DNA from: Bin87 sp965220505
GTDB taxonomy: Bacteria > Chloroflexota > Dehalococcoidia > Lucifugimonadales > UBA3495
Assembly: GCA_965220505.1 (NCBI GenBank)
Contig: CBDCQE010000003.1
Coordinates: 248,001-312,000, forward strand
Length of the DNA: 64,000 nt
Direction: 5' to 3'
Shown here in pieces: positions 1 to 8,084 of this stretch (positions within the stretch are counted from its first letter, which is position 1; each line of letters opens with the position of its first letter). Position numbers and translations under genes: made by a program. The notes under the pieces are model-generated. The model was not told the origin of the DNA, made no database searches, and was given only the letters and a program-made list of their open reading frames with translations.

Positions 1-324
1 GTATTCCGCCTGGTTTTCCCAGAAGACCGCGCCGGGAATCATGCCTCCAACCCAGAAGAGGAGCACCATCAACAGGTTGCACACGAAGCCCAGCCAGATG
101 ACGCCACGAGCCACGCGGAACCCGTACACCTCGGTTAGGATGTCGCTGATTATGTAGCCAATGGGGAAGCAGACGATGGCTGCCGACACCACGAACAGGT
201 CGCTGCCGATAAAGTTGAACGGCAGGGTGAACAGAGACACCGGCTTGATGGCGATGATGTTGCTGACCAACAGCACCGTCACCGCCAACGCCGCGATGAT
301 GACCAGTTTCCCGGAGAATTGCAA
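1..324 (-). CDS. yhhQ: Queuosine precursor transporter, YhhQ/VUT family (partial, C-terminus beyond window)
   Basis: Reading the minus strand from a TTG at 324 gives 108 open codons to the window edge. The product is a hydrophobic protein with at least three membrane segments and the family-typical stretch FPIGYIISDILTEVYGF (around residues 53-69). YhhQ/VUT proteins import queuosine precursors (preQ0/preQ1) across the inner membrane. The TTG start is preferred because an AGAGAGGA ribosome site lies about 6 nt upstream and no ATG fits. It begins 29 nt after the glutamine synthetase stop on the same strand, so the two are probably cotranscribed. The C-terminal half is outside the window. Confidence 0.8.
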   Translation of the reverse strand, partial: MQFSGKLVIIAALAVTVLLVSNIIAIKPVSLFTLPFNFIGSDLFVVSAAIVCFPIGYIISDILTEVYGFRVARGVIWLGFVCNLLMVLLFWVGGMIPGAVFWENQAEY

Positions 325-353
325 AAGTGTCCTCTCTGGCAGGGGAGCCGGGC

Positions 354-1694
354 CTACAGCAGCGGCAGGTAGCGTGAGATCTCGTAATCGGTGACGGTAG
401 AGCGGTATTGTTCCCACTCCTGTTTCTTGTTGCGTATCAGGGTTTCGAAGACGAAATCACCCAGTGTCTTGCGCAGCAGGTCGCTGTCTTCAGCCAGCGC
501 GATGGCCTCGCCCATGCTGGTGGGCAGCCGCCCGATGCCGCGGGCAGTACGCTCCTCGGCGGACATGGAAGCCACGTTGCCGGTGATGGGAGACGGCAGC
601 GGGTATTCTTCCTCGATACCCTTCATGCCGGCGGCCAGCAGCGCGCTGAACGCCAGGTACGGGTTGCAGGCCGGGTCCGGGGCGCGGTACTCCACACGCA
701 GGGAGGTCTCGTAGCCGGCCTTGTACGAGGGCACCCGTATGAGGTCCAGGCGGTTGGACATGGTCCAGGACACGTGCACCGGAGCCTCGTATCCGGGCAC
801 CAGGCGCTTGTAGGAGTTCACCCACTGGTTGGTCACCAGGGTGATCTCGGAGGCATGGCGCAGGAGGCCCGCGATGAACCGCTTGCCGATGACGGACAGG
901 TGCAGGTCGTCGTCCGGGTCGTAGAAGGCGTTGTTGTTGCCGCGGAACAGCGACTGGTGGGTGTGCATCCCGCTGCCGTTGGCCGTGGAAAACGGCTTGG
1001 GCATGAACGAGGCGTAGACCCCCTGTTGCTGGGCCAGTTCCTTGATGACCATGCGGGCGGTCATGACGTTGTCGGCCATGGTCAGAGCATCGGTGTACTG
1101 GAGGTCGATTTCATGCTGGCTGGGCGCGCCCTCGTGGTGGGAGTATTTTACGGGGATACCCATTTCGGCCAGGTTGAGCACGGTGTCCCGCCGCAGGTCG
1201 GAAGCGGGGTTGCTGGAGAGTTGGTCGTAATACCCGTAGGTGTCCAGGGGTTCCGGCGTTTCGGCGTCCCGCAGGTAGAAATATTCCAGCTCGGGCCCCA
1301 CGTAGTAGATGTAGCCTAGGCTGGCCAGACGCTCCAGATTGCGCTTCAGCACGTGGCGCGGATCTCCGATGAACGGCTCCCCCCTGGGGGTGCGGACGTC
1401 GCAGAAAATGCGGGCCACGGCGTTGCGCCGGGGGCGCCAGGGCAGGAGCGTGAAGGTGGTCGGGTCCGGGAAGGCGCGCATATCGCTTTCCGTGTCGGTG
1501 CTATAGCCCTCGATGGCCGCGCCGTCGAAGCCGACGCCCAGCTCCAGGGCATCCTCCAGGTCATCCACGGTGATGGCGAATCCCTTGAGGTTTCCCAGGA
1601 TGTCGGTGAACCACAGGCGGATGAACTTGACGTCGAAGTCGCGGGCGCTGCGGAGCACGTACTCGCGCTCGGCGGCGTGGTGGTCAGTCAGCAC
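354..1694 (-). CDS. glnA: Glutamine synthetase type I, non-adenylylated form
   Basis: A 446-aa protein catalysing ATP-dependent condensation of ammonium and glutamate. Class signatures are visible: metal-binding GPELEYF (133-139), HHEGAPSQHEID (186-197), NGSGMHTHQS (239-248), and the glutamate/ATP region EYRAPDPACNPYLAFSALLA (335-354). The length matches the short GSI-alpha type. The region that carries the adenylylation Tyr in GSI-beta (NLYDLP) reads RLPTSM here, so GlnE-type control is not expected. The start is GTG with AGGAG about 8 nt upstream. It is followed by the queuosine transporter and lies downstream of a HicBA operon. Two Amt ammonium transporters occur in the same window, giving it an ammonium-assimilation context. 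Confidence 0.95.
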   Translation of the reverse strand: MLTDHHAAEREYVLRSARDFDVKFIRLWFTDILGNLKGFAITVDDLEDALELGVGFDGAAIEGYSTDTESDMRAFPDPTTFTLLPWRPRRNAVARIFCDVRTPRGEPFIGDPRHVLKRNLERLASLGYIYYVGPELEYFYLRDAETPEPLDTYGYYDQLSSNPASDLRRDTVLNLAEMGIPVKYSHHEGAPSQHEIDLQYTDALTMADNVMTARMVIKELAQQQGVYASFMPKPFSTANGSGMHTHQSLFRGNNNAFYDPDDDLHLSVIGKRFIAGLLRHASEITLVTNQWVNSYKRLVPGYEAPVHVSWTMSNRLDLIRVPSYKAGYETSLRVEYRAPDPACNPYLAFSALLAAGMKGIEEEYPLPSPITGNVASMSAEERTARGIGRLPTSMGEAIALAEDSDLLRKTLGDFVFETLIRNKKQEWEQYRSTVTDYEISRYLPLL

Positions 1695-1712
1695 GGGACA
1701 TCTCCTGATGCT

Positions 1713-1973
1713 TTAGTTTCTAAAACGGGGCGGGATGTTGCCGTCCAAGGCGGAAAGGAACTCTGAATCGGTTACGCCAGATTTACGGATCATATCCGTT
1801 ACCGTGCCCAGCGGGATAATGCCCCGGTGCCTTGGGATAAAAACCGTCAATCCTAATCCTTCATGGCTCAACTTATTGTGAGGCCCTCGACCACTGCCAT
1901 CGTGCCTAAATCCCAGCCGCAGGTACGCTGCTCGCACTTCACGCTCTCGCAGGTTACGAAAATACGGTGGCAT
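1713..1973 (-). CDS. hicA: HicA-like mRNA interferase toxin
   Basis: An 86-aa basic protein with the YcfA/HicA double-stranded-RNA-binding-like fold pattern: a helical start, GxxxxGRGPHNKLSH in which the second His of the motif is the expected catalytic residue (family form GSHHKFxH), then VFIPRHRGIIPLGTVTDMIRKSGVT matching the family's strand and nucleic-acid-contacting helix. HicA toxins cleave mRNA and tmRNA. It overlaps the preceding HicB-like gene as TGATG, so translation is probably coupled with antitoxin first, the order HicBA loci sometimes use. It is chromosomal and apparently intact. Confidence 0.75.
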   Translation of the reverse strand: MPPYFRNLREREVRAAYLRLGFRHDGSGRGPHNKLSHEGLGLTVFIPRHRGIIPLGTVTDMIRKSGVTDSEFLSALDGNIPPRFRN

Positions 1974-2329
1974 CAGATAACCGGAAAAACTACGCCTTCA
2001 AAACGAGGGTTGCTCCGGATTTCCTCTTCAGTCATAAATCGTGGTTCAATCCAATGGAATTCGGTAACCCCGCCCCTCTCTTGGTACTCCCAAAGCGAGA
2101 CTTTCTTCTCGTATTCCGTTTGCTCCGGATCGAGGATCACTGCTGGAGGCCGACCCGGTTCTTCTTCCAAGTATAATGCCATGGCGTCGGCAATCATCAT
2201 CAGAGCCTCCTCGCGGGTCTGGCCGTCGGAGACGCAGCCGCGCATGGCGAGACAAACCGCCGTCCACCAAAGATTATCCGGGTGGTCGAGGTTCGGGTAT
2301 TTGACCAGCACCACTTCGTACTTTGCCAT
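1973..2329 (-). CDS. hicB: HicB-like antitoxin
   Basis: A 118-aa protein with the HicB N-terminal fold: KYEVVLVKY, then WWTAVCLAMRGCVSDGQTREEALMMIADAMALYLEE, the degenerate RNase-H-like antitoxin core. The C-terminal part is acidic and unfamiliar and has no obvious ribbon-helix-helix or HTH domain. A longer in-frame reading exists, but the ATG at 2329 has a GAGGAG site about 8 nt upstream, and the upstream sequence is better explained by two other small genes. The HicA-like gene follows with a 1-nt overlap. HicB proteins neutralise HicA and usually autorepress the operon. Confidence 0.75.
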   Translation of the reverse strand: MAKYEVVLVKYPNLDHPDNLWWTAVCLAMRGCVSDGQTREEALMMIADAMALYLEEEPGRPPAVILDPEQTEYEKKVSLWEYQERGGVTEFHWIEPRFMTEEEIRSNPRFEGVVFPVI

Positions 2330-2334
2330 CACAC

Positions 2335-2418
2335 TCACTCCTCTTCCACCTCGCGCTTGATGTCGTCCCAATGCACCATACGCTTGGAGATTCCCTTGCC
2401 ACGCCCCGGAATTGGCAT
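2335..2418 (-). CDS. Possible 27-aa small protein in the hicBA operon
   Basis: ATG at 2418 opens a 27-codon frame, rich in Lys, Arg and Glu (ends KREVEEE), that stops 5 nt before the hicB start; its last codons contain the hicB ribosome site. It begins 11 nt after the stop of the upstream 85-aa gene. Compact spacing supports translation, but the length is too short to be sure. It could equally be a leader whose translation exposes the hicB start. I recognise no family. Confidence 0.35.
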   Translation of the reverse strand: MPIPGRGKGISKRMVHWDDIKREVEEE

Positions 2419-2429
2419 AACAGATTTCC

Positions 2430-2687
2430 CTAAGGCCGCTCGTTGAAAGTCGTCGGGTAGCCGATGCGGAAGGCAAAGTGGGGCGGCATTTCGCCCTTGG
2501 GAATTTGGTGTTTCTCGGCCATTCTAAAGTCGGCAAGCCCCAGCCGGTCGTCAATTTCATAGTGGCCGGTTTCCACGTTGAGCACCAGGTACTTGCCGTT
2601 GAGCTCAGGTTCCACCAGATGCTTGATGTCGGCGTTGTAGATGCCCCAGGCTCTTTTCCGCAGGCTCTCCGGATTGTCGGCAGCCAT
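2430..2687 (-). CDS. Small conserved protein, partner-type of aspartic-protease cassettes
   Basis: 85 aa, function unknown. It shares a pattern with the 90-aa protein at 46117-46389: a helix with IYN..I..LVE, then GKYLVLNVETGHYEIDD, a linker, and a C-terminal RIGYPTTF (GYRTLRNFG in the other copy). In the 46-kb copy an aspartic protease follows with a GTGA overlap; here no protease gene follows and the next genes are a 27-aa frame and hicBA. It may be an orphan of such a cassette or a third component of the TA operon. Coding is supported by the compact operon and the similarity to the second copy. Confidence 0.6.
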   Translation of the reverse strand: MAADNPESLRKRAWGIYNADIKHLVEPELNGKYLVLNVETGHYEIDDRLGLADFRMAEKHQIPKGEMPPHFAFRIGYPTTFNERP

Positions 2688-2715
2688 ATCATCCTCCCCG
2701 CGTGTTGCAGTTGCA

Positions 2716-2743
2716 GTAGGGGCGAATGATCATTCGCCCCTAC
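2716..2743. repeat. REP-like perfect 28-bp palindrome, copy 1
   Basis: A perfect inverted repeat with half-site GTAGGGGCGAATGA. A second, slightly imperfect copy lies at 21458-21483. It sits between amt1 and the hicBA operon and has no T-tract, so it is a dispersed palindromic repeat rather than a clear terminator. Confidence 0.8.
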
Positions 2744-2845
2744 GTCACTGCTCTCGCCCCAGCATGTGGCAATTGTATCACCGGGCGTCAGGCATCGAAG
2801 TGCTTGAAGAATTTGACTTGTAGTCCACCCAGCCGACAAATCAAC

Positions 2846-4066
2846 CTAGATGTTCATCCTCTCGCCATGCTGGGTCAGGTCCACGCCAATCTCCTCTTCC
2901 TGGTCAGTGACCCGCAGGCCGATGGTGTACTTGAGGGCAAGCAGGATGATGGCGGAAATCACGAAGGACCAGGCGAAAGCGGCGGCAATGCCGATGATCT
3001 GGTAGAGAATTTGCTCAATGCGCGTGACGTCGGCGTCCAGCGCGCCGAAGCCGATGCCGACGAAAATTCCCGTTGCCAGCGCGCCCCACATGCCGCCAAT
3101 GCCGTGGATGCCGAACACGTCCAGCGAGTCGTCGATGCGGAACTTGTGCACCAGTTCAACGGCGATGAAGCAGGCTCCGCCGGCGCCGGCGCCGATGATG
3201 ATGGCGGGCATGACACCCACAAAACCGGCGGCGGGAGTGATCGCCACCAGGCCGGCCACCGCGCCGGCCGCCGCGCCGCTAGCCGACGGGCGCTTGGTGA
3301 TGAACCAGGAGATGATGGACCAGGAGGACATGGCGGTGGCCGCCGCCACGTTGGTAACCACGAAGGCATTGGCCGCGTCGGCGGAGCTGAGGTTGAAACT
3401 GCTGCCGGCGTTGAAGCCGAACCAGCCGAACCAGAGCAGGCCGGCGCCCAGCAGCACCAGCGGAACGTTGTCGGGAGCCAGGGTCGCCGTGCCGAAGCCG
3501 CTGCGGCGTCCCACGATCAGCGCGGCAGCCAGGGCGGCCGTGCCCGACGCGATATGGACCACGGTGCCGCCGGCGAAGTCCAGGGCAAATCCGGCTTCGC
3601 TCATCCCCAGCAGTGGGCCCAGGTTGCCCAGCCATCCGCCGCCCCAAACCCAGTGACACAGTGGGGCGTAGACGATGGTCACCCACAGCGCGGCGAAGAT
3701 GATGTAGGACTGGAACTTGAACCGCTCGGCAAAGCCGCCGGCGATCAGCGCGACGGTGATGATGGCGAACATGCCCTGGAAGATCATAAATGCCTGTTCG
3801 TCCAGGCCGACGCCGATCATGCCGAACTTGGTGAGGTCACCCACGAAGCCCAGGCCGCCGACGCTGGTGCTGAAAGCCAGGCTGTAACCCCAGAGCACCC
3901 ACAGCACGCTGACCACCCCGATGGCGGTGATCGAGTGCATCATCGTGCCGATCACGTTCTTGTGGCGCACCAGCCCGCCGTAGAACAGCGCCAGGCCGGG
4001 CACCATAAGGAACACCAGAGCGGCTGATATCAGGAAAGAAAATACTTCCAGCTCAGTGAATTCCAT
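2846..4066 (-). CDS. amt: Ammonium transporter (Amt family), first copy
   Basis: A 406-aa membrane protein with about 11 hydrophobic segments. Family landmarks are FYGGLVRHKNVIGTMM near the N-terminus, the twin pore histidines in GGTVVHIASG and FGIHGIGGMWGAL, and LLWFGWFGFNAGSS. Amt proteins conduct ammonium into the cell as NH3 plus H+. The open frame extends upstream to 4396, but that extension encodes part of a dispersed repeat and no transporter sequence; the ATG at 4066 (MEFTELEVFSFLISAALVF) has a purine-rich site, GGGGAGAAAGAGAT, in front. No glnK/glnB gene is adjacent. It is clearly diverged from the copy at 18812-20173. Confidence 0.93.
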   Translation of the reverse strand: MEFTELEVFSFLISAALVFLMVPGLALFYGGLVRHKNVIGTMMHSITAIGVVSVLWVLWGYSLAFSTSVGGLGFVGDLTKFGMIGVGLDEQAFMIFQGMFAIITVALIAGGFAERFKFQSYIIFAALWVTIVYAPLCHWVWGGGWLGNLGPLLGMSEAGFALDFAGGTVVHIASGTAALAAALIVGRRSGFGTATLAPDNVPLVLLGAGLLWFGWFGFNAGSSFNLSSADAANAFVVTNVAAATAMSSWSIISWFITKRPSASGAAAGAVAGLVAITPAAGFVGVMPAIIIGAGAGGACFIAVELVHKFRIDDSLDVFGIHGIGGMWGALATGIFVGIGFGALDADVTRIEQILYQIIGIAAAFAWSFVISAIILLALKYTIGLRVTDQEEEIGVDLTQHGERMNI

Positions 4067-4736
4067 ATCTCTTTCTCCCCACTGATGTTGGTCGCCAATG
4101 GTGATTGGTCGCATCGCCGTCGCGGCCCGCTCAGGAGCGGATGACCATGCCGGGAACGGTGGCACCGCGATGCGTGGATCGGCCAACGATTTACCGCATA
4201 AATTTAGGTATCCGGTGTTACGGACGAATGACGTAATTGTTACAAAGATGTTTCGGGGCAGCCGGCAACTTCCGTTACGAAAGCTGCGCCGATGGCGAAA
4301 TTGCACCTGCCCAGGGCTGTCAGCATCCTGCCCATCCTGTGCATCCATGCAAATGTACCCCGGCAACCCCGCAAGCCGGTAGGCATGAGCGCTCACCCCG
4401 TGTGCTTAACAGCCGACATCGCCCCGCTGTTAGGATCGAAACGACAGAATCGGCGGCCTACTGTTGGCGGCCTCCGTCGACGACCAGTTCGGGAGCTTGG
4501 ACGCGGCCATCCGCGTGTTCGCGGGCTATTTTACACTCAGCGCAACGCTGGTCTGGCTGGTGGGCCGGGTGAGAAACGTGGGCGCGCCCACGAGTGGGTG
4601 ACCGGGTTTAGAACGTGTTGATGCTGGGATACCCTTGTTGGCATTCCACGAGACGGTAATATCTCCGCCTCTTATTGTATTGTCAAACCGCCTGTGCTCA
4701 CCTTGGTTTAGGGTCAACTCAAATGGCCGTTGACTT
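4067..4736. other. Gene-poor stretch upstream of amt1
   Basis: About 670 bp without a convincing gene. It should hold the amt1 promoter and leader, contains one copy of the GGATGCACAGGAT repeat (4323-4350), and has a plus-strand frame (about 4434-4601) that reads like a short membrane segment ending VGRVRNVGAPTSG but has no good start. Several overlapping frames look like noise. Confidence 0.5.
4323..4350. repeat. Dispersed repeat B (GGATGCACAGGAT type), copy 1
   Basis: The reverse complement reads GCATGGATGCACAGGAT followed by GGGCAGGAT. The same core occurs at 46900-46924 and, inverted, at 46988-47012, and at 57891-57915. This copy is a single arm upstream of amt1 and falls in the spurious N-terminal extension of the amt frame. 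Confidence 0.7.
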
Positions 4737-5150
4737 TCATTGCCTGGGAGGCGCAAACGGTCTCTCGATGTATGCGTCTTCCAAGTATAGCGTCGAGATA
4801 TTTGCGGCGGTTGCCATGGCCTTGATCAACACAGTGACGTTTTGGGCAAGGAGGCCGCGTTTGCCCAGATCATTGTGCAATTTGGCTAACGCCGCCGTCA
4901 CCTCGGGAAAACCGGCGAATACAATCCACGCTTCATTCAACGCTATGAACGGCTCTCCATCGGTACCACGCAAAGAATCGGTCAAACGGTAGCGATAAGC
5001 AAAGAAGCGTCGCAGCACGTCCCGTCGAGTCTCTATTTCGTCCCTCCTCCACTGCCGATTCTGCAGTCACCAACTCTGCCAAACCGCGATGATCGCGATC
5101 GCCGCAGATACGACGGATATCACTATCGGCAGCACAGTGGAAACACCCAT
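4737..5150 (-). pseudogene. Membrane-anchored hypothetical protein interrupted by in-frame TGA (DUF6680-like)
   Basis: From ATG 5150 the minus strand encodes a 27-residue membrane anchor (MGVSTVLPIVISVVSAAI onward), then TGA at 5067-5069, then continues in the same frame with LQNRQWRRDEIETRRDVLRRFFAYRYRL and a helical domain including NEAWIVFAGFPEVTAALAKLHND, to a stop at 4737. One TM helix followed by a charged linker and this helical domain resembles DUF6680-type proteins, but I recognise that only loosely. No frameshift is needed, only one nonsense codon. Options are a recent pseudogene, a sequencing error, UGA readthrough (context UGA-CUG), or use of an internal start such as 5018. Confidence 0.55.
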
Positions 5151-5291
5151 AATTTGCCCCTATTGCGTGGGACAAAGTGGTGGAGTTAGTCGCTGCGACG
5201 CCGGACCTCATCGCCTGCGCCATCGTGGTCCACATAGTGAGCTGTACCCGACAATAGTAGACCCCTGTGCCTCAGCCAAATCCAGACGCAT

Positions 5292-6383
5292 TTAGAAGCA
5301 CGCGAACCCAACCACCACCGCCCCCGGCTCCCCTGGCGCGTCGTCCCCCTTCGTAATATCTCGGTCAAACACCCGCGCTGGCGAGTTTCCCGCCACGTCT
5401 TCCAGGCGCGGCTCTACCACCAACGCGTACTCGCCGGTCTGCCAGGGGGCGTCCGGTGTGAAGCTCCATCTCCACTCACCCAAACCGACCTTACCCACGC
5501 CCTCTACGGTACTGCCGTCTCCATCCCGTACTGACAGGCAGTGCTGCAACAGCCCGTGGTCCAGCGGCCGGTCGAACTCAACCCGCAAGGCATCCTGCGA
5601 GCCGGAGGCCGGAGGGGTCAACCGCCAGGCGACCGGGTTGATGCGTGACCGTAGAGCCGGCCCGATGCTGTAGGTGCGTTCCGCCCCGGCCCGAAGCGGC
5701 TGGCCTGTCGCATCGCGAAACGACGGGTCGATGCTGATCCGGACCGTTGTGCCCTCCACCAGCGGGTAGCCCAACTCCAGGTTGGGCACCAGGCCGCGCT
5801 TGATGCGGCCGGGATCCAGCAACATGGTCAGGCGTTTGCGCTGGGCATCCCACAGCTCCGGCTCGGGCGGCAGGAAGACGCCTTCCAGCGTTTCGCCGGT
5901 GTCTGCGCTACTGACCGTTATGGCGCGCGCCGCCCAGCCCTCGCTCATCGGGGCGGAGAAGTGCACGTACACCCGCAGCAGGTTGACCGGCAACTCGGCG
6001 GCGGTGGGGTATATTGCCACGACCTCCGTGGTGGACGCCACCTCCGGCGATGGCCGCACGATCTCCCAGATCTCGGCGCGTTCCGTGTCGCCGGCGGACC
6101 CAACCAACAGGGAATAGCGCACCCCGCCGGCGAAGGGGAAGCGCGGCACGAAGCACATTGACCCGCCTTCGACCACGAACCGGCCGGCGACCGGCGGAAC
6201 GGTCAGCTTACCGCCCCCTGAAGTCAGGGCCTCGCTGGGATATACGGCCAGACGCCGGGACAATGCGCCGGCGTCCAGCCCCTCCAACTCGCTTAGTTCC
6301 GCCGCGGCCCGGCCGCTGATTTTCAGGCAGTCGCGTCCCTCGTGCTGCGCCCACTCCAGTTGCAGGTCGCGGCCGTGGGTCAC
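5292..6383 (-). CDS. Hypothetical protein with SbsA/Ig-like domains
   Basis: A 363-aa protein rich in beta-strand sequence. Two segments match bacterial Ig-like (SbsA/Big_5) domains: around residues 118-225, with VVAIYPTAAELPVNLLRVYVHFSAPMSEG, and around 250-345, with DALRVEFDRPLDHGLL and WRWSFTPDAPWQTGEYALVVEPRLEDVAGN. No signal peptide is apparent. The start overlaps the stop of the upstream beta-propeller-like gene by 4 nt, so the two are translationally coupled and probably act together. Enzymatic function is not evident; a binding or structural role is inference. Confidence 0.7.
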   Translation of the reverse strand: MTHGRDLQLEWAQHEGRDCLKISGRAAAELSELEGLDAGALSRRLAVYPSEALTSGGGKLTVPPVAGRFVVEGGSMCFVPRFPFAGGVRYSLLVGSAGDTERAEIWEIVRPSPEVASTTEVVAIYPTAAELPVNLLRVYVHFSAPMSEGWAARAITVSSADTGETLEGVFLPPEPELWDAQRKRLTMLLDPGRIKRGLVPNLELGYPLVEGTTVRISIDPSFRDATGQPLRAGAERTYSIGPALRSRINPVAWRLTPPASGSQDALRVEFDRPLDHGLLQHCLSVRDGDGSTVEGVGKVGLGEWRWSFTPDAPWQTGEYALVVEPRLEDVAGNSPARVFDRDITKGDDAPGEPGAVVVGFACF

Positions 6384-7468
6384 AGCGTCGCGGTGGCGTA
6401 GGTGCGCAGGTGGCTGCCGTCATCGTCCTGCTGGAGCATCACCACGGCGTCACCATTCAGGTTCGCCATGCGCTTCACGCCGGGATGGGGCAGCAACTGG
6501 CGCGGCACGCCGACGCCCGGCGTGACCGGGTCGGCCGGCGAGGCGTCCAGCGAATCATCCGGCACCGTGAGCGGACCCTGCACGTCGATATCCTTGCAGG
6601 CGATCTTGAACAGCGGGTGCCGGTCGTTGCAGACCAGCAGGTACTCGCCGCCGTCATGCTCATAGGAAATGAGGTCAATCGGATGGTTGTGGGAACCCAA
6701 CTCGGCCACGGTCTTGCCCATGACGTGCTTTTCGGTGTCGAAATCGGCCAGGGTGAACTGCACCACGGGCGTGCAGGTGTAGCTGGCCAGGATGCTGGTG
6801 TTGTCCTGGTAGGGCACGAAGGCGCGGATTGGCGCCGCCGTCTCGTACACGCCATGGGAAACGTGGAATATCTCCAGCGAGTTGGACTTGGCCTCGCCAT
6901 TGAACGGGAAGGGGATCCGCCGCAGGGTGGACGTGAACTCCTCGTTGGAGGTGCCGGCCACGATGAGCAGGCCGTCAACGTAGGACATGTCCGTCACCGT
7001 CACCGTGCGCAACTGCATTCGTGTGACCAGGCGGGGGTCGTCCGCGTCGGCGGCATCCGTGATGTCGTACTGCGAAAAAGCCACGTCCTCCAGCGCCACG
7101 TCGCCGATGGAGCCGTCGCCGGACACCCTGATTATCACCGGTACCGCGTCGTCGCCGCTGCCCCGCAAGACGGAACAGTACACGTTGCTCGAGGTCGGGT
7201 GCACCGCGATGTCCCGTATGGTCACATCCTCCCGGGAGCAACCCAGGTACGACGCCAGGGATGCATCGAAGTTGTCGAGGTTCACGTCCTGCGGTTCGCC
7301 GTTGTCAGTGTCGCCGACATCAATGGCGAAAATCGACGCGCCCACGTTGTCGGCGGCGAACAGCAAACCCTCGGGACCGAAGGCCAGCGGGCCCACCGAT
7401 TTGATCGCCGGCGTGCCGACGTTCAGGCCGAATTTTTCCAGATCTGTAGCGGATTCGAGACCAACCAT
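6380..7468 (-). CDS. Hypothetical beta-propeller-like protein
   Basis: A 362-aa protein with repeated short beta motifs of the kind found in WD40/NHL-type propellers: PLAFGPEGLLFAADNVGASIFAID, IRDIAVHPTSSNVYCSV, MSYVDGLLIVAG, HDGGEYLLVCNDRHPLFKI. There is no signal peptide or lipobox, so it looks cytosolic. It is the first gene of a two-gene operon with the Ig-like protein (4-nt overlap). It lies divergent from the Rieske gene across a 164-bp gap. The family could not be named; sequence-level repeats support a scaffold or sensor rather than a typical enzyme. Confidence 0.65.
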   Translation of the reverse strand: MVGLESATDLEKFGLNVGTPAIKSVGPLAFGPEGLLFAADNVGASIFAIDVGDTDNGEPQDVNLDNFDASLASYLGCSREDVTIRDIAVHPTSSNVYCSVLRGSGDDAVPVIIRVSGDGSIGDVALEDVAFSQYDITDAADADDPRLVTRMQLRTVTVTDMSYVDGLLIVAGTSNEEFTSTLRRIPFPFNGEAKSNSLEIFHVSHGVYETAAPIRAFVPYQDNTSILASYTCTPVVQFTLADFDTEKHVMGKTVAELGSHNHPIDLISYEHDGGEYLLVCNDRHPLFKIACKDIDVQGPLTVPDDSLDASPADPVTPGVGVPRQLLPHPGVKRMANLNGDAVVMLQQDDDGSHLRTYATATL

Positions 7469-7563
7469 GTCAACCTCCTACGCTATGCGGCTCGTATTTT
7501 CAGCGAGTGTAGCATTCGTTCCCCTGCACCGCCACCGACGGACAGAAATCGTCGGGATTTTGC

Positions 7564-7569
7564 TATACT
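7564..7569 (+). promoter_or_regulatory. Extended -10 promoter element for the Rieske gene
   Basis: TGCTATACT (extended -10, hexamer TATACT at 7564-7569) lies 64 nt before the Rieske ATG. The same TGCTAxxxT form recurs before other genes in the window (25220, 28743). No strong -35 box is seen. Confidence 0.4.
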
Positions 7570-7632
7570 CTCGCCGTTCGCCGACACCAATCAAGCTACA
7601 GCGCCGGCACAACGTCGGGAGGGGATGTTGCA

Positions 7633-8001
7633 ATGACTACCGAACGTCGCAGAGGAACCGTCACTCTACGCCAGGTCAGCGGCTCGGCCCGATCGAAAAA
7701 GGTCAGGGTGGAGCTGGGCGAGGAGTCCGCTTTCACCGATCTCCCTGCCCCGGTGAAGGTGGGCGATGCCAATTATTTCCTGGTGCGCGGCCGCGACGGT
7801 TACAAGCTGCTGTCCACCATATGCCCGCACCAGGGCGGCGAGATCGAGGACGAGGGCGACGAGTTGTTCGTCTGCGACGGCCACGGCTGGCAGTACGAAA
7901 AGGGCGAGGGCACCTGCGTCAACCGCCCCGATTTCCGCATGAAGGCGTTTCTGGTTACCCAGCAGGAAGGCCGGCTGGTGGCACTGGTCCCTGACGAATA
8001 G
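7633..8001 (+). CDS. Rieske [2Fe-2S] domain protein
   Basis: 122 aa, a single-domain Rieske ferredoxin-like protein. Cluster ligands are visible as CPH in STICPHQGGEI and CDGHGWQYEKGEG (CxH...CxxH). It has no signal peptide or membrane anchor, so it is a soluble electron-transfer component, or the small ferredoxin of a ring-hydroxylating oxygenase. No oxygenase or reductase is adjacent. The start is supported by GGAGGGG about 8 nt upstream. A strong hairpin with a T-rich tail follows at 8026-8054. Confidence 0.88.
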   Translation: MTTERRRGTVTLRQVSGSARSKKVRVELGEESAFTDLPAPVKVGDANYFLVRGRDGYKLLSTICPHQGGEIEDEGDELFVCDGHGWQYEKGEGTCVNRPDFRMKAFLVTQQEGRLVALVPDE

Positions 8002-8025
8002 GCCGCTCGGCCATCGGAATGAAAC

Positions 8026-8060
8026 CGGCCCCGGAGCGTGAAGCCCCGGGGCCGTTGCTT
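8026..8060 (+). terminator. Rho-independent terminator after the Rieske gene
   Basis: Stem CGGCCCCGG (8026-8034) pairs with CCGGGGCCG (8046-8054) over an 11-nt loop, followed by TTGCTT. It lies between convergent genes, so it may also help end the minus-strand D-aminoacylase transcript. Confidence 0.6.
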
Positions 8061-8084
8061 TGCAGCGTCGTGATCCTGGTACGC

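Noticed and set aside
408..1319. Long plus-strand open frame (303 codons) opposite glnA
   Set aside because: It lies entirely antisense to a clear glutamine synthetase gene and has His/Gly/Val-rich, low-complexity composition typical of a GC-rich shadow frame.
2726..4027. 433-codon plus-strand frame opposite amt1
   Set aside because: Antisense to the Amt gene, rich in Gly/Asp/His/Gln with no domain signal; it is a shadow.
4434..4601. Plus-strand frame reading like a short membrane segment
   Set aside because: No ATG/GTG start with a ribosome site and a stop directly before it; it may be a gene relic but cannot be supported.
4526..4756. 76-codon minus-strand frame
   Set aside because: No ribosome site, no recognisable fold, and it overlaps the end of the TGA-interrupted gene in another frame.
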